Under the pieces are notes generated by a model that saw only the letters and a program-made list of their open reading frames with translations, did not search any database and was not told where the DNA came from. Position numbers and translations under genes: made by a program. Below are positions 5,565 to 6,421 of a DNA stretch of 6,421 bases, one piece after another. Positions within the stretch are counted from its first letter, which is position 1; the number at the start of each line of letters is the position of its first letter. Location of the stretch: assembly GCA_003484585.1 (NCBI GenBank), contig DNBZ01000128.1:1-6421 (forward strand), read 5' to 3'. This DNA is from Bacteroidota bacterium (GTDB lineage: Bacteria; Bacteroidota; Bacteroidia; NS11-12g; UBA9320).

Positions 5565-6421
5565 ATGAAAAAAACAGCAATTATATTAGGACTTAGTTTA
5601 CTCTATTTTATTCCAAGTTTTGGGCAAGGAGTAAATGAAGCTCCCAATAATAAACAGAATAAGGGTCTTGAAGTAGCAATACAAAGAAATGAAGAGGTCA
5701 ATAGATTCGCAGATCTTAAAATCTTAAAGTACGATGCGTCCAGTATCAATGATCTTACTACAGAGCAGAAAGAATTGGTTTATTACCTGAGCCAAGCCGC
5801 TTTGAGCGGAAGAGAAATAACGTACGCTCAAAACTACAAGCACAATATTTTTATCAAAAGAACCTTAGAAGAAATTTATACCAAATACCAAGGTGATAGA
5901 CAGTTTATTGAGTTCTTAAAGTTTGAAGAGTACTTAAAACGCTTTTGGTTTTCTAACGGAATTCACCATCACTATGCAGAGAAAAAATTTACTCCAGAAT
6001 TTGATCCTGCGTATTTGATACAAATGGTAAATGAGACTCAAAACATAAAATTGCCTTTAGAAGCTGAAGAGACTAAAGAGCAATTTGCCGAAAGATTTAT
6101 AATGCTCATTTTTGATCCAAATCTAGATGCCAAAAAAGTAGTAAAGGATAAAGGAGTAGACAAGGTTGCTATTTCTGCAAATAATTTTTACGGAGAAGGA
6201 GTAGGAGAAGAAGAAGCTATAGCTCACTATGCTGCTATGGCTACAGCAGGAGATAAAACTCCTGTAGAGTATGGACTAAATTCTAGATTGGTAAAGCAAG
6301 ATGGTAAACTGGTAGACCTAGTATATAAGTCTGGCGGTCTATATGGTGGTGCTATGGACCAGATGATCTTTTGGTTAGAAAAAGCCAAAAAAGTAGCAGA
6401 GAATAAAGCTCAGGCAGAGCA
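5565..6421 (+). CDS. Dipeptidyl peptidase III (family M49), secreted, N-terminal part
   Basis: The first 285 codons are present; the gene runs off the right edge, so the zinc site (HExxGH-type helix and second glutamate motif) is not visible. Dipeptidyl peptidase III removes dipeptides from the N-terminus of short peptides. A signal peptide is clear (MKKTAIILGLSLLYFIPSFG, residues 1-20, no lipobox cysteine), which places the enzyme in the periplasm or outside, as expected for Bacteroidota members. Family features are LTTEQKELVYYLSQAALSGREI (64-85), the segment FEEYLKRFWFSNGIHHHYAE (120-139) and KFTPEF (141-146), which match the N-terminal lobe of Bacteroidota M49 enzymes. Family members are about 650-700 residues long, so more than half is missing. 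ATG 5565 is fixed by the signal peptide. Use of the released dipeptides as a nutrient source is inferred. Confidence 0.88.
   Translation, partial: MKKTAIILGLSLLYFIPSFGQGVNEAPNNKQNKGLEVAIQRNEEVNRFADLKILKYDASSINDLTTEQKELVYYLSQAALSGREITYAQNYKHNIFIKRTLEEIYTKYQGDRQFIEFLKFEEYLKRFWFSNGIHHHYAEKKFTPEFDPAYLIQMVNETQNIKLPLEAEETKEQFAERFIMLIFDPNLDAKKVVKDKGVDKVAISANNFYGEGVGEEEAIAHYAAMATAGDKTPVEYGLNSRLVKQDGKLVDLVYKSGGLYGGAMDQMIFWLEKAKKVAENKAQAE

Overview
The window looks like chromosome of a member of the Bacteroidota. The evidence is a C-terminal type IX secretion (T9SS) sorting domain, a Bacteroidota-type large surface protein N-terminus, a secreted M49 dipeptidyl peptidase III of the Bacteroidota kind, AT-rich sequence, and no clear Shine-Dalgarno motifs before the starts. 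The genus cannot be named from the sequence alone.

The layout is two divergent gene groups parted at about 4201-4397. Leftward (minus strand) runs a tight cluster: an ECF sigma factor (4200-3628), then a protein with a short cytoplasmic head, one inner-membrane helix, a long periplasmic linker and an outer-membrane beta-barrel (3631-2198, broken by one in-frame TAA at 2453-2455), then a secreted T9SS cargo protein (2197-677), then the first part of a cysteine-rich surface protein (590-1, running off the left edge). Sigma factor and barrel protein overlap by ATGA. The barrel protein's distal stop codon directly abuts the TTG start of the T9SS protein. Rightward (plus strand) are a Ldh_2-type malate/lactate dehydrogenase (4398-5465) and the N-terminal part of a dipeptidyl peptidase III (5565 to the right edge).

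The most interesting unit is the sigma factor, barrel protein and T9SS protein. The middle protein has the architecture of the dual membrane-spanning anti-sigma factors (Dma) described in Bacteroides, where one polypeptide bridges both membranes and holds an ECF sigma factor. Here it would link the state of the outer membrane to transcription, with a T9SS-exported protein made from the same message. The barrel reading frame is interrupted by a single TAA, after which 84 barrel-like codons continue in the same frame to the junction with the next gene. This is either a real nonsense mutation, which would probably damage the barrel and free the sigma factor, or a sequence error.

The two plus-strand genes look metabolic: oxidation/reduction of a 2-hydroxy acid, and dipeptide release in the envelope. 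No RNA genes, CRISPR arrays, insertion sequences or clear terminators were seen.
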